Origin: Cephalotus follicularis
Taxonomy: Eukaryota > Streptophyta > Magnoliopsida > Oxalidales > Cephalotaceae
NCBI GenBank assembly: GCA_001972305.1
Contig: BDDD01000991.1
Coordinates: 248,001 to 312,000, forward strand
Direction: 5' to 3'
DNA: 64,000 nt
Shown here: positions 34,937 through 45,652 of the stretch, piece after piece
How the letters are laid out: every line of letters begins with the position of its first letter
Numbering within the stretch: the stretch's first letter is position 1
The notes under the pieces: model-generated
What the model saw: only the letters and a program-made list of their open reading frames with translations
The model's database searches: none
What the model was told of the DNA's origin: nothing
Translations under genes and position numbers: made by a program

Positions 34937-35377
34937 CCACTCTGGAGGTAAGTTTAATTGGTAGGATAATATACCAATACATTGGGTGGTCTCGAACGGT
35001 CCAATGTCGTTGGAACTAAACTTTTTGCAGCTTCCTAACTTAATCACTCTTGTATAGTGATGCCCGTAGGAACACTTTTTCATCAACCTGAAATTTCATA
35101 TCCACGTGACGTCTACCTGCATACTTTTCAGCCCACTTTGAGCTATCAGTAGGCTCACACATATTTCTCTCACCAATATTATCCTATCACGAGTGTATCC
35201 GGTGTTGCCAACCATACAACGTTTCATGGGGGTGTCATGCCACTAGCCTGATAGCTTATATTATAGGCAACTCGATCAACACTAGGCGAATATCCGAACT
35301 ATTATTGAAGTCCATGACACAAGTCCCCAATACATCCTCTAACATCTATATTCTGCTCTCTTATTGCCGTTTGTCTA
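34937..35377 (-). pseudogene. CHR-F integrase C-terminal fragment
   Basis: The minus-strand frame from 35335 reads MLEDVLGTCVMDFNNSSD, equivalent to the conserved MLxxxLxxCVxDF segment, with stops and then HETLYG. Downstream are traces of the integrase C-terminal domain. It is heavily decayed. It joins the core at 38100 once LTR-B2 is removed. Confidence 0.75.
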
Positions 35378-35893
35378 TGTCACACCCCTTTCTCACAATA
35401 TCGACCCGGACGTCAAGGCAATTAATATATATATATATATTTATCTTATCACAAATTTACGGAAAAATTAAAACTTTACAATTCATAGTTAATCTTTGCA
35501 AAAGCAATCAAAACATAAGCCGAATTGAGAACGTAATATGCATCCCATACTACACAGTACCAGATGTTTAACATCGATACAAAAACCATTGTTAATTGCC
35601 CATAAAACAGAGCATTAACTATCATTCATTAATATAGTAACCATTTAATAATTATCCCTCAATACATGATTCATTAATACAATAACCAATTTGACATTTC
35701 CCAAAAGAAATACAACTTAAACCCTCTTCGTTTTCCCCATGCATAAGCGATGTCAATCCGCTGCATCAATCTGAAATTGATAGGGTTAGCCGAATCCACA
35801 GGCTACGTAGGAAAAATATAAATACACTTTGGGGTCAATGATAATAAATGCCATGTAATGAATGCATTATGATGCAATACATAATATATCACA

Positions 35894-35913
35894 ACACACA
35901 CACACACACACAC

Positions 35914-35990
<77 letters not shown>
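35894..35990. repeat. (CA)n(TA)n(TG)n palindromic microsatellite
   Basis: About 23 bp of CA, 27 bp of TA and 46 bp of TG in direct succession. CA and TG arms flanking a TA centre are mutually complementary, so the tract can fold into one long hairpin. Confidence 0.97.
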
Positions 35991-36639
35991 CCAATAGGTA
36001 CGCAACCATGCCAAGTGGCTACAACAATACAATCCATCAATCATGTCCAAAGGACCAATCAATCCAATCTCGTACGAAGCACATCGCCATCTCCTGGCCC
36101 TGACGTCGTGCTCCTACTTTAGTCCCATCTCTGGACGACTCGAAGTAGGTCAATCCATCAATCCAAGGTTTCTCGCACTCCGTGTTCAGCAACCAGGTTA
36201 CTTGCACTCTGTGTTTAGTAACCAAAAGTGTGTGGGAGTCCCTAGCCATCTCCTAGACCCTAGGCGTACATCCCACCCTTAGACATCAATGACAACTCCC
36301 TCACGCGGCTAACGCAACATCAATCCAATCACAATCCATCAATGAATCCAAACACAATCCGTTCCAAGTAGTTTATAAGTTATAAAATACTTGAAACAAT
36401 ACATTTATTCAAAATATATAACAATAATTTGAAACGATGTTTCAATCTTTTGTAACAACTTTTCAATCCTTCGAAAATATACATTTTCGTATAAAGTAAT
36501 GATTTTATAAATAAATCATGTATGCACTTTCCAAAATGATAAAACATTTTATAATCAATCAACAATCCAATCTTAAATCAATCCATAGCAATATGCAATG
36601 CAAACATATGCTCAAATACAAAATAGGCTCATTCGGGTC

Positions 36640-37025
36640 AATATGTACCGTATAGGCGTCAACGTTCAATCCAGTCACTCAAGTGTCGCCGTTTATCTTA
36701 TAGGCGTCAACGCTGATGTCCTCTAAGCATCGGTGCTTTAAGACTTAGCATCAGGGCTTTAGTACAGAAGCTCTACGCGTAAATGCCATGTTTCTTTGGT
36801 GTCAACGCTCAAGGTATGGACCCTTAAGCATCAGCGCTTATATCCTTGGCATCGAAGCTTTGAGGTAGGAACCTCAGGCGTCAACGCTTCATGCATCCAT
36901 TTTCAAGCACAACAAACTAGGGCGACGACGCATTTCCATTAAGCGTCAACGGTTTAGCGAAACCAGGCGTTCATTTCTCGCGTGACAAGTCAAGGAATCG
37001 ACGCTTTTCCTTTAAGCGTTGACGG
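36640..37025. repeat. GTCGAC-type array, LTR-B2 distal (decayed)
   Basis: Many GCGTCAACGC and GCATCAGCGC-like words and few intact GTCGAC. It lies +1075 to +1460 from the LTR start. Confidence 0.7.
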
Positions 37026-37569
37026 TTAAAGAAGACCAGAACATTGTCTTCTTCAACGCGTCTCAAAACCAGGAGAAAACAAACATCATAGCATGCAACC
37101 CAATCCATATTCACTTAGAATACAACATGCATAATAGGTTAATAGTTCATGGTAACCATATCATCAAACCACAAACCAAACAGTCATGCAAATAATCAAT
37201 GACCATTTACTATATTTGAACTCAAAATTACATGTATATAATCCATACCTTAGATTCCAAGTTAGGAATCGAATTCGACCTCTTTAAGCTCACCAACCAG
37301 TAGCTTTGAGCTCCTAGGTTCAGCACAGTAGCTCCAAGTTTGAGCTTCCAACTCCTCAAGCTTCTAAGCGTTTACACCAATCCGAAAATGGAGAAAGTGG
37401 TTATCTCTCTTCTTCTCTTTTCTTCCGGTTTTCTCACCGTTTCCCTCTCTTTTCTTTTCATTTTTCTTCCCTTCTCTCTGGATGCATGGAAGAAGATGGG
37501 AATGGCGTGTTTTATGCACATTTCTCTCTCTCTTCCGTTCACCCACACATGCATGGCACCAGGCGGCTT

Positions 37570-37595
37570 CCTCTCTCTCTCTCTCTCTCTCTCTC
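37570..37595. repeat. (CT)n tract in LTR-B2
   Basis: Pure CT run on the plus strand, matching the GA-rich tract of the sense LTR seen at 39465-39485 and 56195-56215. Confidence 0.9.
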
Positions 37596-37779
37596 ACTTG
37601 TCACCTGCCGCATGACACCCATGTGTTGTCCTCTCTCTTCCATTCTATCGTGGAAGCTCTTGTGACATGGTTGCATGTGTAACACATTACCACTGGCATG
37701 GTAAGGCACCCGAATAGTGGCCTTCACATGCCCCCTTTCAACACGTTTTCTTTCAGTGTTTTAAACCCACCTGTTGTTC

Positions 37780-37960
37780 ATCTTTAAGCGCAGACGCTTT
37801 CATCTTAGTTTGGACGCTTAAGGAAATAAGTTTTACGCGAGCCTTACTTTCATGGTGTCGACGCTATTTCATGGAATCAACGCTTAAGGCAATTCCTTAA
37901 GGTCATATTTTGTTCCTTAGCGTCGGCGCTTTGCTTCATAGCGTCGGCGCTTTGGGCCAT
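37780..37960. repeat. GTCGAC-type array, LTR-B2 proximal
   Basis: Words such as GTGTCGACGC and GCGTCGGCGC, +140 to +320 from the LTR start. The block sits beside the CT-rich tract at 37570-37595. Confidence 0.7.
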
Positions 37961-38099
37961 TTCATTATTTCAATTCAATACAACATTCTTTGCTCAAAAT
38001 TCAACACCACAAGTTGGAAATCTATGCTTCTCATTAATTCATGACTCAATTACAATGGAATTTCCAATAATACATTAACTGGAAATTTGGGACATTACA

Positions 38100-38912
38100 G
38101 TCTGAGGGGGATAAGTTGTACTGAACACCAAACTAGTATCCAAGGTACTCTAAAGATTCAGTCAAAAATCAGGAAGTAAACCTTGGATGTCTGTCCAACA
38201 CAATATTCCCTGGAGCTCCATATAGCTTGACAATCTCATTTATATATCACGCCCCCAAGTGGTCTAGATCGTAGGTGAGCCAAATTGGTAGAAGTTGATC
38301 CATTTGGTAGGTCATTCTAGTATGACTTATATCGAATCGTACCCTAGCTATGTCTGCATAGGCCATGTGATGAACTCTATCGTGATATGCTCCCACTTCT
38401 ACTCAGGAATATAGAGTAGCTGTAATAGTTGTGAAGGTTAGTGTCACTCTGCTTTGTCATGCTGGAAAGTTAAACATTTGACTACAAAGCTATAATATAT
38501 CTCATTCATTCTGCTCCATTAGTAGTGCTTCATCACGTTACAACACATTCGTGTACTACCAAAATTCATCGCATAAGCCGAGCTGTAGCCTACTCCAAAC
38601 TTTTACCTGACGTTATTATTGAAGGGTGCACATGAACTATCCCTAAATACCATGTTTGCATTGCCCTGGGGTATCTGTTGGCATAATCATAGTCCTCAAT
38701 CATCTCCACCCATCTATGCTTAAGGTTAAAATCCCAATCTTTAAAGATCTCTGTAAAGCTGACATTTTTTCACAATAGGTGATGTCTTCTCGACAGAGCC
38801 CTTATAGGCTTAATCCTTCATTTTACTCTGCTAACGGTTCCACTAAGAACTCAAGTCCTCATTATAACATATATGCATAATCCTAAATATAAAACTTCAT
38901 CTTAAAATTTAA
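38100..38912 (-). pseudogene. CHR-F integrase core and RNase H remnant
   Basis: Minus-strand traces: GAPGNIVLDRHPRFTS (integrase core), NEIVKLYG, and an RNase H end (HRWVEMIEDYDYANRY). Stops and shifts are frequent. Beyond about 38800 nothing is recognisable up to the CHR-B insertion at 38913. Confidence 0.7.
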
Positions 38913-39059
38913 TGTAACACCTGGAAATTCCACTAATGTATTATTGTACGTCTAATTGTAATTTAAATGATGAATTAATGAGAATTATACATTTTCAACC
39001 TAATGTAGAATCGTGAATGGAAAGTGTTAAAGAGTGTGGTGTGGAAGTGTAAAATGCAA

Positions 39060-39280
39060 AAGGAGAAGACGCTTGAGCGTTGATGCCAAAAGATAGCGTC
39101 GACGCCAAGGAACAATGAGGGCGCTTAAGGCTTTTGGCCTTAAGGCATTGACGCCAAGTGATGGCGTCAACATCCATCGATGGAGAATAAAATGGGTAGA
39201 CGTTAACGTGGTTCGGGGAGTTTGTTAGTGCCAAGGAATAAGGTCAAAGCGTCAACGACTGGGGTTGATGCCGACGCCTA
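39060..39280. repeat. GTCGAC array, CHR-B LTR proximal
   Basis: Perfect GCGTCGACGC at 39096-39105 with decayed neighbours (GCGTTGATGC, GCGTCAACAT). Offset +150 to +370. The 3' LTR copy is at about 55850-56060. Confidence 0.8.
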
Positions 39281-39954
39281 AAACTATCGGTAGAATAAGT
39301 TAAAACACTGACAAAAGACGTGTGAAGGACAATAGTGAGACACTTTATCTGTTCCCCATGCCCTGCAATGACTTAAAGGAAGAAAGAAGTGACTAATGTG
39401 TGTCATGTCGGCAGAGAGAAGAAGGAAAGAGAGAGAAGCATGGCGCCTTGCATGCCGGTGGAAGGGAGAGAGAGAGAGAGAGAGAAAACTCCTCCATAAA
39501 ACACATCTCTCACCATCATCTTCTTCTACCTCCACCGAAAGAGACAGAAAATAGTGGGAAAAGAGAGAGGTGTCCTCCATTGTTGAACTAACATAGGAGC
39601 ATGGAAGCCTGGGAGTTAGAAGCTCAAACTTGGAACTGCTGTGCCAGACCTGGGAGCGCAAAGCCACTGGTCAGTGGAATTGAAAGAGGTGGACTTCGAT
39701 TCCTAACTTAGAATCAGAGGTAGGGATCATATAACTGTATTTTTGAGTTCAGTTATAATAAGAGTCGTTTGACGAAATGCATGAATGGTGGGTTTGTGGA
39801 TTGAGTGAATGCTGTGGTTTGTCTTGAATGATAACCTGTTGTGCATAAACTGTTTTGGGTGAAAATGGACCAAGTATTGCATGTATTGTTTTGCTTAGAT
39901 CCATTATTTTATGGTATGGTAGTGCGTTGCAATGAAAGAGATGTCATTAGGGTC

Positions 39955-40390
39955 TCACAGACGTCAACGACTAGAGTGCGCGTCGACACCTTGGTCTGTT
40001 AAATGAGAAAAAGGACACATGATGCATTGGCACCAAAGGTTCCTTGCCTTAGAACGTCGATTCCGAGAGGAAACATTGATGCCTAAGTGTCTGTCATAGA
40101 CATGGTGTGCTATTAATGATGACGCCTAGAGCTTGTATTGAAGCCTATAGAGAATAATGGCTCCTGAGGGGGTTGCCATGCACGTTGACGCCTAGAGCTT
40201 GTATTGACACCTAGAGCGAATGTTAGGACCTGTGGGGGTTGCCATGCACGTTGACACCTGGAGTAGACGTTGACGCCTAAGAGAACTACTTTACATATTG
40301 ACGCATATAGGGTATACGCCAATGCCAAAAGAGTCTGATTACGTTTTGGAGCACAAGGTGCCGTACACGTTTACTCCTAGAGTTAGGTGT
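39955..40390. repeat. GTCGAC array, CHR-B LTR distal
   Basis: Mostly decayed words (ACGTTGACGCC, GCGTCGACACC, GTGTTGACGCC). Offset about +1040 to +1480. A ~60-bp segment with GGGGTTGCCATGCACGTTGAC is tandemly repeated at 40169-40260. Confidence 0.75.
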
Positions 40391-41595
40391 TGACGCCAAA
40401 AGGGTTTGTTTGCATTTTGAGCATATGTTTGCTTGCATATTACTACGGTTGATTGAGATTACCTCACCTTGTGCCGGTTAGCGTCGATATACATGCGATT
40501 GAACTATCAAAATGATTGCTAAAATGTTTTATCATTTCGGAAAAAATGTTCACAAAGATTTGCTATAAATCATTACTTGATATGATACATTATGTTTCAA
40601 TGGATTGAAATGAGGTTTCAAAAGACTGTTACACATTTTGAATAAATATGTTATGACAGGTATTTTATGGTACATAATTTACTTGGATTTGAAAAGGATT
40701 TGTTTCATATATTTAATAAATATATGAGTATTTCAAGCGTTTATTACACATAAACTACTTGAAAATGGATTTGAATTGTTGATTATACATTTTGAATAAA
40801 TGTGGTATTTCAAGCGTTATTACATATAGCTACTTGAAATTGGATTTATGGATTGTTTCCAGCACCACGGGACGGTTAGCCTGCTAGCTTTCCTATCTCA
40901 GGGCCGGTTAGCTTTGTTTATTGTGGGATGCTGTTCCTAGCATTGGACGGTTAGCCTGCGTGCCTTCCTATCCTTGGCCGGTTCATATCATTGAGTGGTC
41001 GAGCTTTCCTAGGCTTGTGTCAGTTAGCATCGATACACATGGATTGTGGTTGTAGCCACTAGGCATGATTGTTGCCTATTGATAGACACATTTATACGTA
41101 TATATGTATATAATTGTGTATTCCATCATGAATGCATTCATTTCATGAAATTTGTTATCGTTGTTGCAAGGGACTTTTATATTTTCTCTACCTAGCAAGT
41201 GGATTCGGCTAACCCTATCGATTTCAGATTGATGCAGTGGACTTGACGTCGTTCAAGCATGGGAGAAACGAAGCAAAGATGAAGTTGTATTTCTTTGAGA
41301 AATGGGTTGTTGTAATAATGGAATTTTGTATTGAGAGAATTATGTTTTGATCATGCTCCGTTTGTGGGCAATTAACAATGTTGGTGTTGTATTAGTGTTG
41401 GATATTGGTAGCATGTAGTATGGGATGCATGTTACTTGTTGGTTTCAGCTCATGGTTAAATGCTTCCGCAATGTGATTATGTATTGAAAAGTTTTAAATT
41501 TGTCATAAATTGCATAAGCTGAATATGTATATATGTTGATTGCCACAACCTAAGGGTCTGTCTTATGTTGTTAAGAGAACGGGGTGTGACAACAA

Positions 41596-41607
41596 TGGTA
41601 TCAGAGC
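41596..41607 (+). other. PBS of CHR-B, tRNA-Met type
   Basis: TGGTATCAGAGC four bases after the LTR end, complementary to the initiator tRNA-Met 3' end. Confidence 0.92.
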
Positions 41608-41703
41608 ATATATGATATTATATGCTTAGCTTGTATAAGTTTCTTGGCAATTAACTATTGTTTCCTAGAGTTGACTAATCACATCTTCCTTATAGGAAAC
41701 GAA

Positions 41704-43036
41704 ATGAGAAGCAAAAGGAGACGTGGAAGGGCTCGAGCTGTCGATCAAAATGTTCCTCAGGAAGTAAATGATGGGGGAAATACCCCCGAGGAAGTAAATG
41801 TTAGGGGAAACACGATGGGTCATGTTTCCAAAAAGTGAATGTGGGGAGAGATCCGATGGATCGCATTGCTGATTACTTCTAGCAGCAGATGGCTACCAAT
41901 GCAGCTAATATGGAGGAGATGCAACGATTGTATGCCCAAGCTCAACCTCATCACATGGTTCCTGCCCATGTTGCACGTGATGATGGTAATCAGTTCGGGA
42001 GAGACCTTGAAAGGTTCATGAGATAGAATCCTCCTAGTTTCAAAAGGGAGCTTGATGCTACTATTGCTAAGAGGTGGTTTCAAGATTTGGAAAAGATCTT
42101 TGAAGTGATGGATTGCCTAGAAGATCAAAAATTGAAGTTTGCTGTCAATCGGTTATGGGGTGAGGCCACTCATTTGTGGGAGATGGTCAAAGCAAAGTAG
42201 GAGTCAGCTAGACTTGCCAGTGCTTGGGGAAGGTTTCAAAGAGAATTTCTTGATTCTTATATGCCCCGAATTGAAAAGGAATGAAGGGAGATGGAACTCT
42301 TGGAGTTACGTCAAGGTGAGATGACAGTGGCTGAATATCAGGCATGATTTATGGAGTTAGCCAGACATTCAGCTTATCTTGTGGCTGACGAAGAGAAGAA
42401 AATTTGGAGGTTCCTGAAAGGCTTGTGACCGGACCTTAGGTCAAAGCTTAGAGCTATGGAGTTGGAGACCTTTGTGCAGGTTGCTCAAAAAGCTAAATTG
42501 TTGGGGACCATATCGAATGAAGACTGTGCTGAGAGGGCCCACACACAGTAATCTAAACAGACCTACACACAGTCTAGACTCACTTCGTCGGAGTGGCAAG
42601 GTAGTGGTTCTCCGACAAAATCATCGAAGTATAGGTTTCGCCAAACCGCTACTCAGGGTACTCCTGGTCAATGGAGTAATACTAGATTTAAAGCTTGTTC
42701 TCATTATGGCCGTAAAAGCCATCAGCTGGAGGATTGTTGGTTTAGAAATGATTTATGCATGAAGTGCAGAGAATCTGGCCATTTGGTGAGGGATTGTCCG
42801 AAGGATTAATCGACAGTGCCCACTGGACCTGCGAGTGGTAGCGATGCTGCAGCTGGACCTTCACAGCGGAGAGATACCGGCAAAAGCATCATGAGAGGTA
42901 AGGTTTTTACCCTTGATTTCAAAGTCAACTTCTGTTATCAGAGGTACATTGTATTGTTATTAATCGAAAGTGTCATCGACGGATTGGATTGTCTATGGTT
43001 GTGATTGAGTGGATACTGGTGGATATTAGGTTAGAA
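41704..43036 (+). pseudogene. gag: CHR-B Gag, with multiple CGA-to-TGA stops
   Basis: Starts at ATG 41704 with the basic MRSKRRRGRARAVDQ. After a shift the Gag core reads AKRWFQDLEKIFEVMDC, LDSYMPRIEKE, MELARHSAYLVADEEKK and RSKLRAMELETF. Two zinc knuckles are near 42690-42800: one with the first pair damaged (CSHYGRKSHQLEDC), one intact (CMKCRESGHLVRDC). Stops at 42282-42284, 42345-42347 and 42426-42428 are TGA where the family has arginine, as expected from CGA decay. The end passes GKVFTLD, the usual link to the protease, but no protease follows. Confidence 0.86.
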
Positions 43037-43049
43037 CCTTTGGGGGCTA

Positions 43050-45183
43050 TGTAATGACCAGAATTTTCATGAAAGATGTTATTTATGGAAATATGATTAC
43101 TATTTTGAAGTTGGAAATTATTTCAAGGTACCCGTAATATGACCCTACGCTTGGGGGGTTCGGGGGTTCCGCTGCCCGGACAGCGGCCAGGGGCTCGGGG
43201 GCAGCTTCCCCGGAAGAAAATCGAATTTGGATATTTGTTTTAGGCTAGAAATCTCTAAAGCGCCAACGGTCCCAGGTAGAGCTGCGACGCTTTGAAGGTA
43301 ACTGTCGATGCTTAGAGCCCTCTTGGCGCAGTTTAAAAATAGAGAGTTTTGAACTTGGACAAATTCCTGTAACCGACGACGCTTGGATGAAAGCGACGAC
43401 ACTCGGTGCAACCGACGACACCCTAAATGCTATGACGCTTTGAAGTCAAGTGTTTCAGTTGACTTGGATGAGACCCTAAAGCGGCGATGCTTTAAAACGA
43501 AGATCAGTGCTTTAGTTGAGGAGAAATTTGAAGAACTCATAACAAGCCCGTAAGCGGCGACGCTTGGGAGTGAAGCGCCGACGCTTTGAGCTGCAGACTA
43601 GTTGCCAAAGTCTGGTTTTTGTCCTTTTGTGAGTTAAAATCATTAATTTAAGGACAAGTGTCATGCCAGGGTTTAAAGTGGCCAGATATTTTATGTTGCA
43701 ATGATAAGTGTCACAAATTGCTTGGTAGAAATTAAGCACATGGGCAACTATAGAGAGGTGACTCATGGGAGAGAGAGGGAGAAGACTTGCTCCCCAAGAA
43801 ATCTGCCTATTTATGGGCATTTGAGAGTTAAGTGTAGCCATTTTGGCTGAGAAAGAAAGTGCTTCTGCTGAGAGTGAAGTGGAACATTCAAACGCAGAAG
43901 GAGAAAAAGGAAATCCAAAGTAAAGTAAGGAAATCTAAACCCATTTTTATGAAAGCTTCCCCTGTTTTGATTCAAATTATGCAGCAGATTGTTTTATTCA
44001 TATCTTGCTCAATTCTTGATGAATTTTTGAATGGTTTAATGTTATAGAAGCCTTCAGATGTCTACTTTAATTTTTACGTTTTATGAATCTCGAAATTCTG
44101 TCAAATTCTTGATGAGAATCCATGTTTCATTTGATTGCTCATGCCCTATTTTCATATGGAACCAGTCACTTTAAAAATTCATAACGGATTCGATTCTCAA
44201 CCAATTTTTATGAACTTGAGCTTTCCGAATTTGTGAAGATGTCTACTTTAATGTTTATGTTTTAAGTTTTCTCTAAAAATACTTATTTCTATATGAATTA
44301 TCAGTTTTAGAAATGCTATGCAAAGCTATTTTATGAAAGCATTTGAGTTAATTGCTCAAATGAAGAGAATTGTTTATGAATTATGAAAGAATGTTATACA
44401 ATGATGTTTATGAATGCTTTGAGCTGATCACTCAAAGTATTAAGTTAATGTTTTATGAAATGATGAATGAACCACCCTTAGATTACGATCCAAGGGGAAT
44501 GAATCCGAGATGGATTAATGTTAATGGAGCGAGATGCTCACGGACATGCATGTGATGTAAGGATCGTAGTCAGGGAGTGCACAATGCCCCGGTGAAGAGG
44601 TGAAAAAGGGTTCATTAAGGTTTTATGACTGCTATGTTATGTTTTTACGAAATGTTCTAGTTACAAATTTTGACTAGAAAAGAGATGTGTTTTACAAAAT
44701 GTTGTAGTTATGAGTTTAACTAGAAAAGTGACATGATGAAATGTGTTTTACAATGAAAACCTTACTGAGCTATTTGAGCTCATTCCTTTCTATGTTGTTT
44801 TCAAATAAAATGTTTTCAGGAAAGGATTGAATGGAGAATGCGAGCTTTAGAGGGAGCTCTCAAGAAGAAGTTTGTGAATGAAATGTACTATACAATAGTG
44901 TTTGCATAAATGCTTTAATATGTAATAAGACAATGTTTTCCACTGTAGTATATGTTGATCCTGTGTAATGTATGAGAATGTATAGTTTATGACATCTTTA
45001 GGTAAGATGAGATTGTTTAAAGTTTGAATTCAAGGCTATGCTATATGTTGAAATGCATAAGTTTATGATGTAATGTAGCTTTAGACAAGAGTGCTAAAGT
45101 ATGTAACGGTTCACCCCACGTAACGCAACCGATCCTCGAAGTACGCTTTGAGCATTTAGAGGACTCAGGTCAGGGACGCTATA
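43050..45183 (+). mobile_element. LTR-C: solo LTR (2134 bp)
   Basis: Starts TGTAATGACCAG; perfect TSD GGCTA at 43045-43049 and 45184-45188. The 3' end, CAGGGACGCTATA, differs from the CGGGGGTGTTACA of related LTRs only by transitions, so the canonical CA is decayed. Internal order resembles CHR-G LTRs (TTACTGAG..TTTGAGCTCA near 44762). A GTCGAC-type array is at 43255-43590. No coding. Confidence 0.82.
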
Positions 45184-45188
45184 GGCTA

Positions 45189-45391
45189 GCTAGCAGGTAC
45201 GAGAATGAATGAATGACTGATTTGACGGTCTATAGAAATGATTGAACTATTATTTAAACGATTGAGGGAATGAACGACCATACACGTATATGTTGGTATG
45301 GGACAACATATATACCTAGTTGACTTCTAGACTCTTATTAGTGTCGTAAATGAGTACGGATAATATCGTATATATATCGGTTGTGTCGAAT
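45189..45391 (+). other. CHR-B internal stretch before integrase end
   Basis: About 200 bp with no recognised domain. It connects the gag end (across LTR-C) to the integrase C-terminus and may be remnant pol or filler at a deletion junction. Confidence 0.4.
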
Positions 45392-45652
45392 GGTTATTGG
45401 TAATGAGTCGAAGAGACCTTTAACTTTTGATGTTGGAGATCTAGTGTTTTTGGAAAGTTTCTACTTGGAAGGGTGTACATGATGTTTTCCATGTATCTAT
45501 GCTGCGAGGCTACATCCGAGATCCATCACATATCTTGGATTGTGACTCGGTGTCGGTGCAAGACGATCTTTCTTGCGAGGAGATGCCTGTGAGAATTCCA
45601 GATTGGAAGGCTCAAGAGCCGAGGAATCAAACAATTCCTATGGTAAAGGTTC
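45392..45652 (+). pseudogene. CHR-B integrase C-terminal part, first piece
   Basis: Shows FDVGDLVFL in one frame and, in another, [20 protein letters not shown] and the start of the chromodomain-like end (NQTIPMVKV). About 50 residues usually lying between WKG and HDVFHV are missing. The sequence is cut by CHR-G at TSD GGTTC and resumes at 55565. Confidence 0.85.

Larger units (their letters stand above)
35378..38099 (-). mobile_element. LTR-B2: solo LTR (2722 bp)
   Basis: Plus-strand ends TGTCACACCCC and GACATTACA. Flanks GTCTA (35373-35377) and GTCTG (38100-38104) make a TSD with one transition. It is minus-strand and homologous to the CHR-B LTR (sense start TGTAATGTCCC, then TTAATGTATTATTGG). 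The flanking integrase similarity rejoins across it. Confidence 0.9.
38913..41591 (+). repeat. CHR-B 5' LTR (2679 bp)
   Basis: Starts TGTAACACCTGG and ends GGGGTGTGACA. Its first ~730 bp match 55689-56412. It is the reference copy of the LTR-B family in the window. Confidence 0.9.

Noticed and set aside
37340..37615. 91-codon frame with a hydrophobic, signal-peptide-like run
   Set aside because: The Leu/Ser/Phe run is simply translated CT-rich microsatellite sequence of LTR-B2.
39284..39667. 127-codon minus-strand frame
   Set aside because: Antisense to the CHR-B LTR and driven by its GA/CT tract; the similar frame at 56064-56462 reads across the LTR-A3 insertion boundary.
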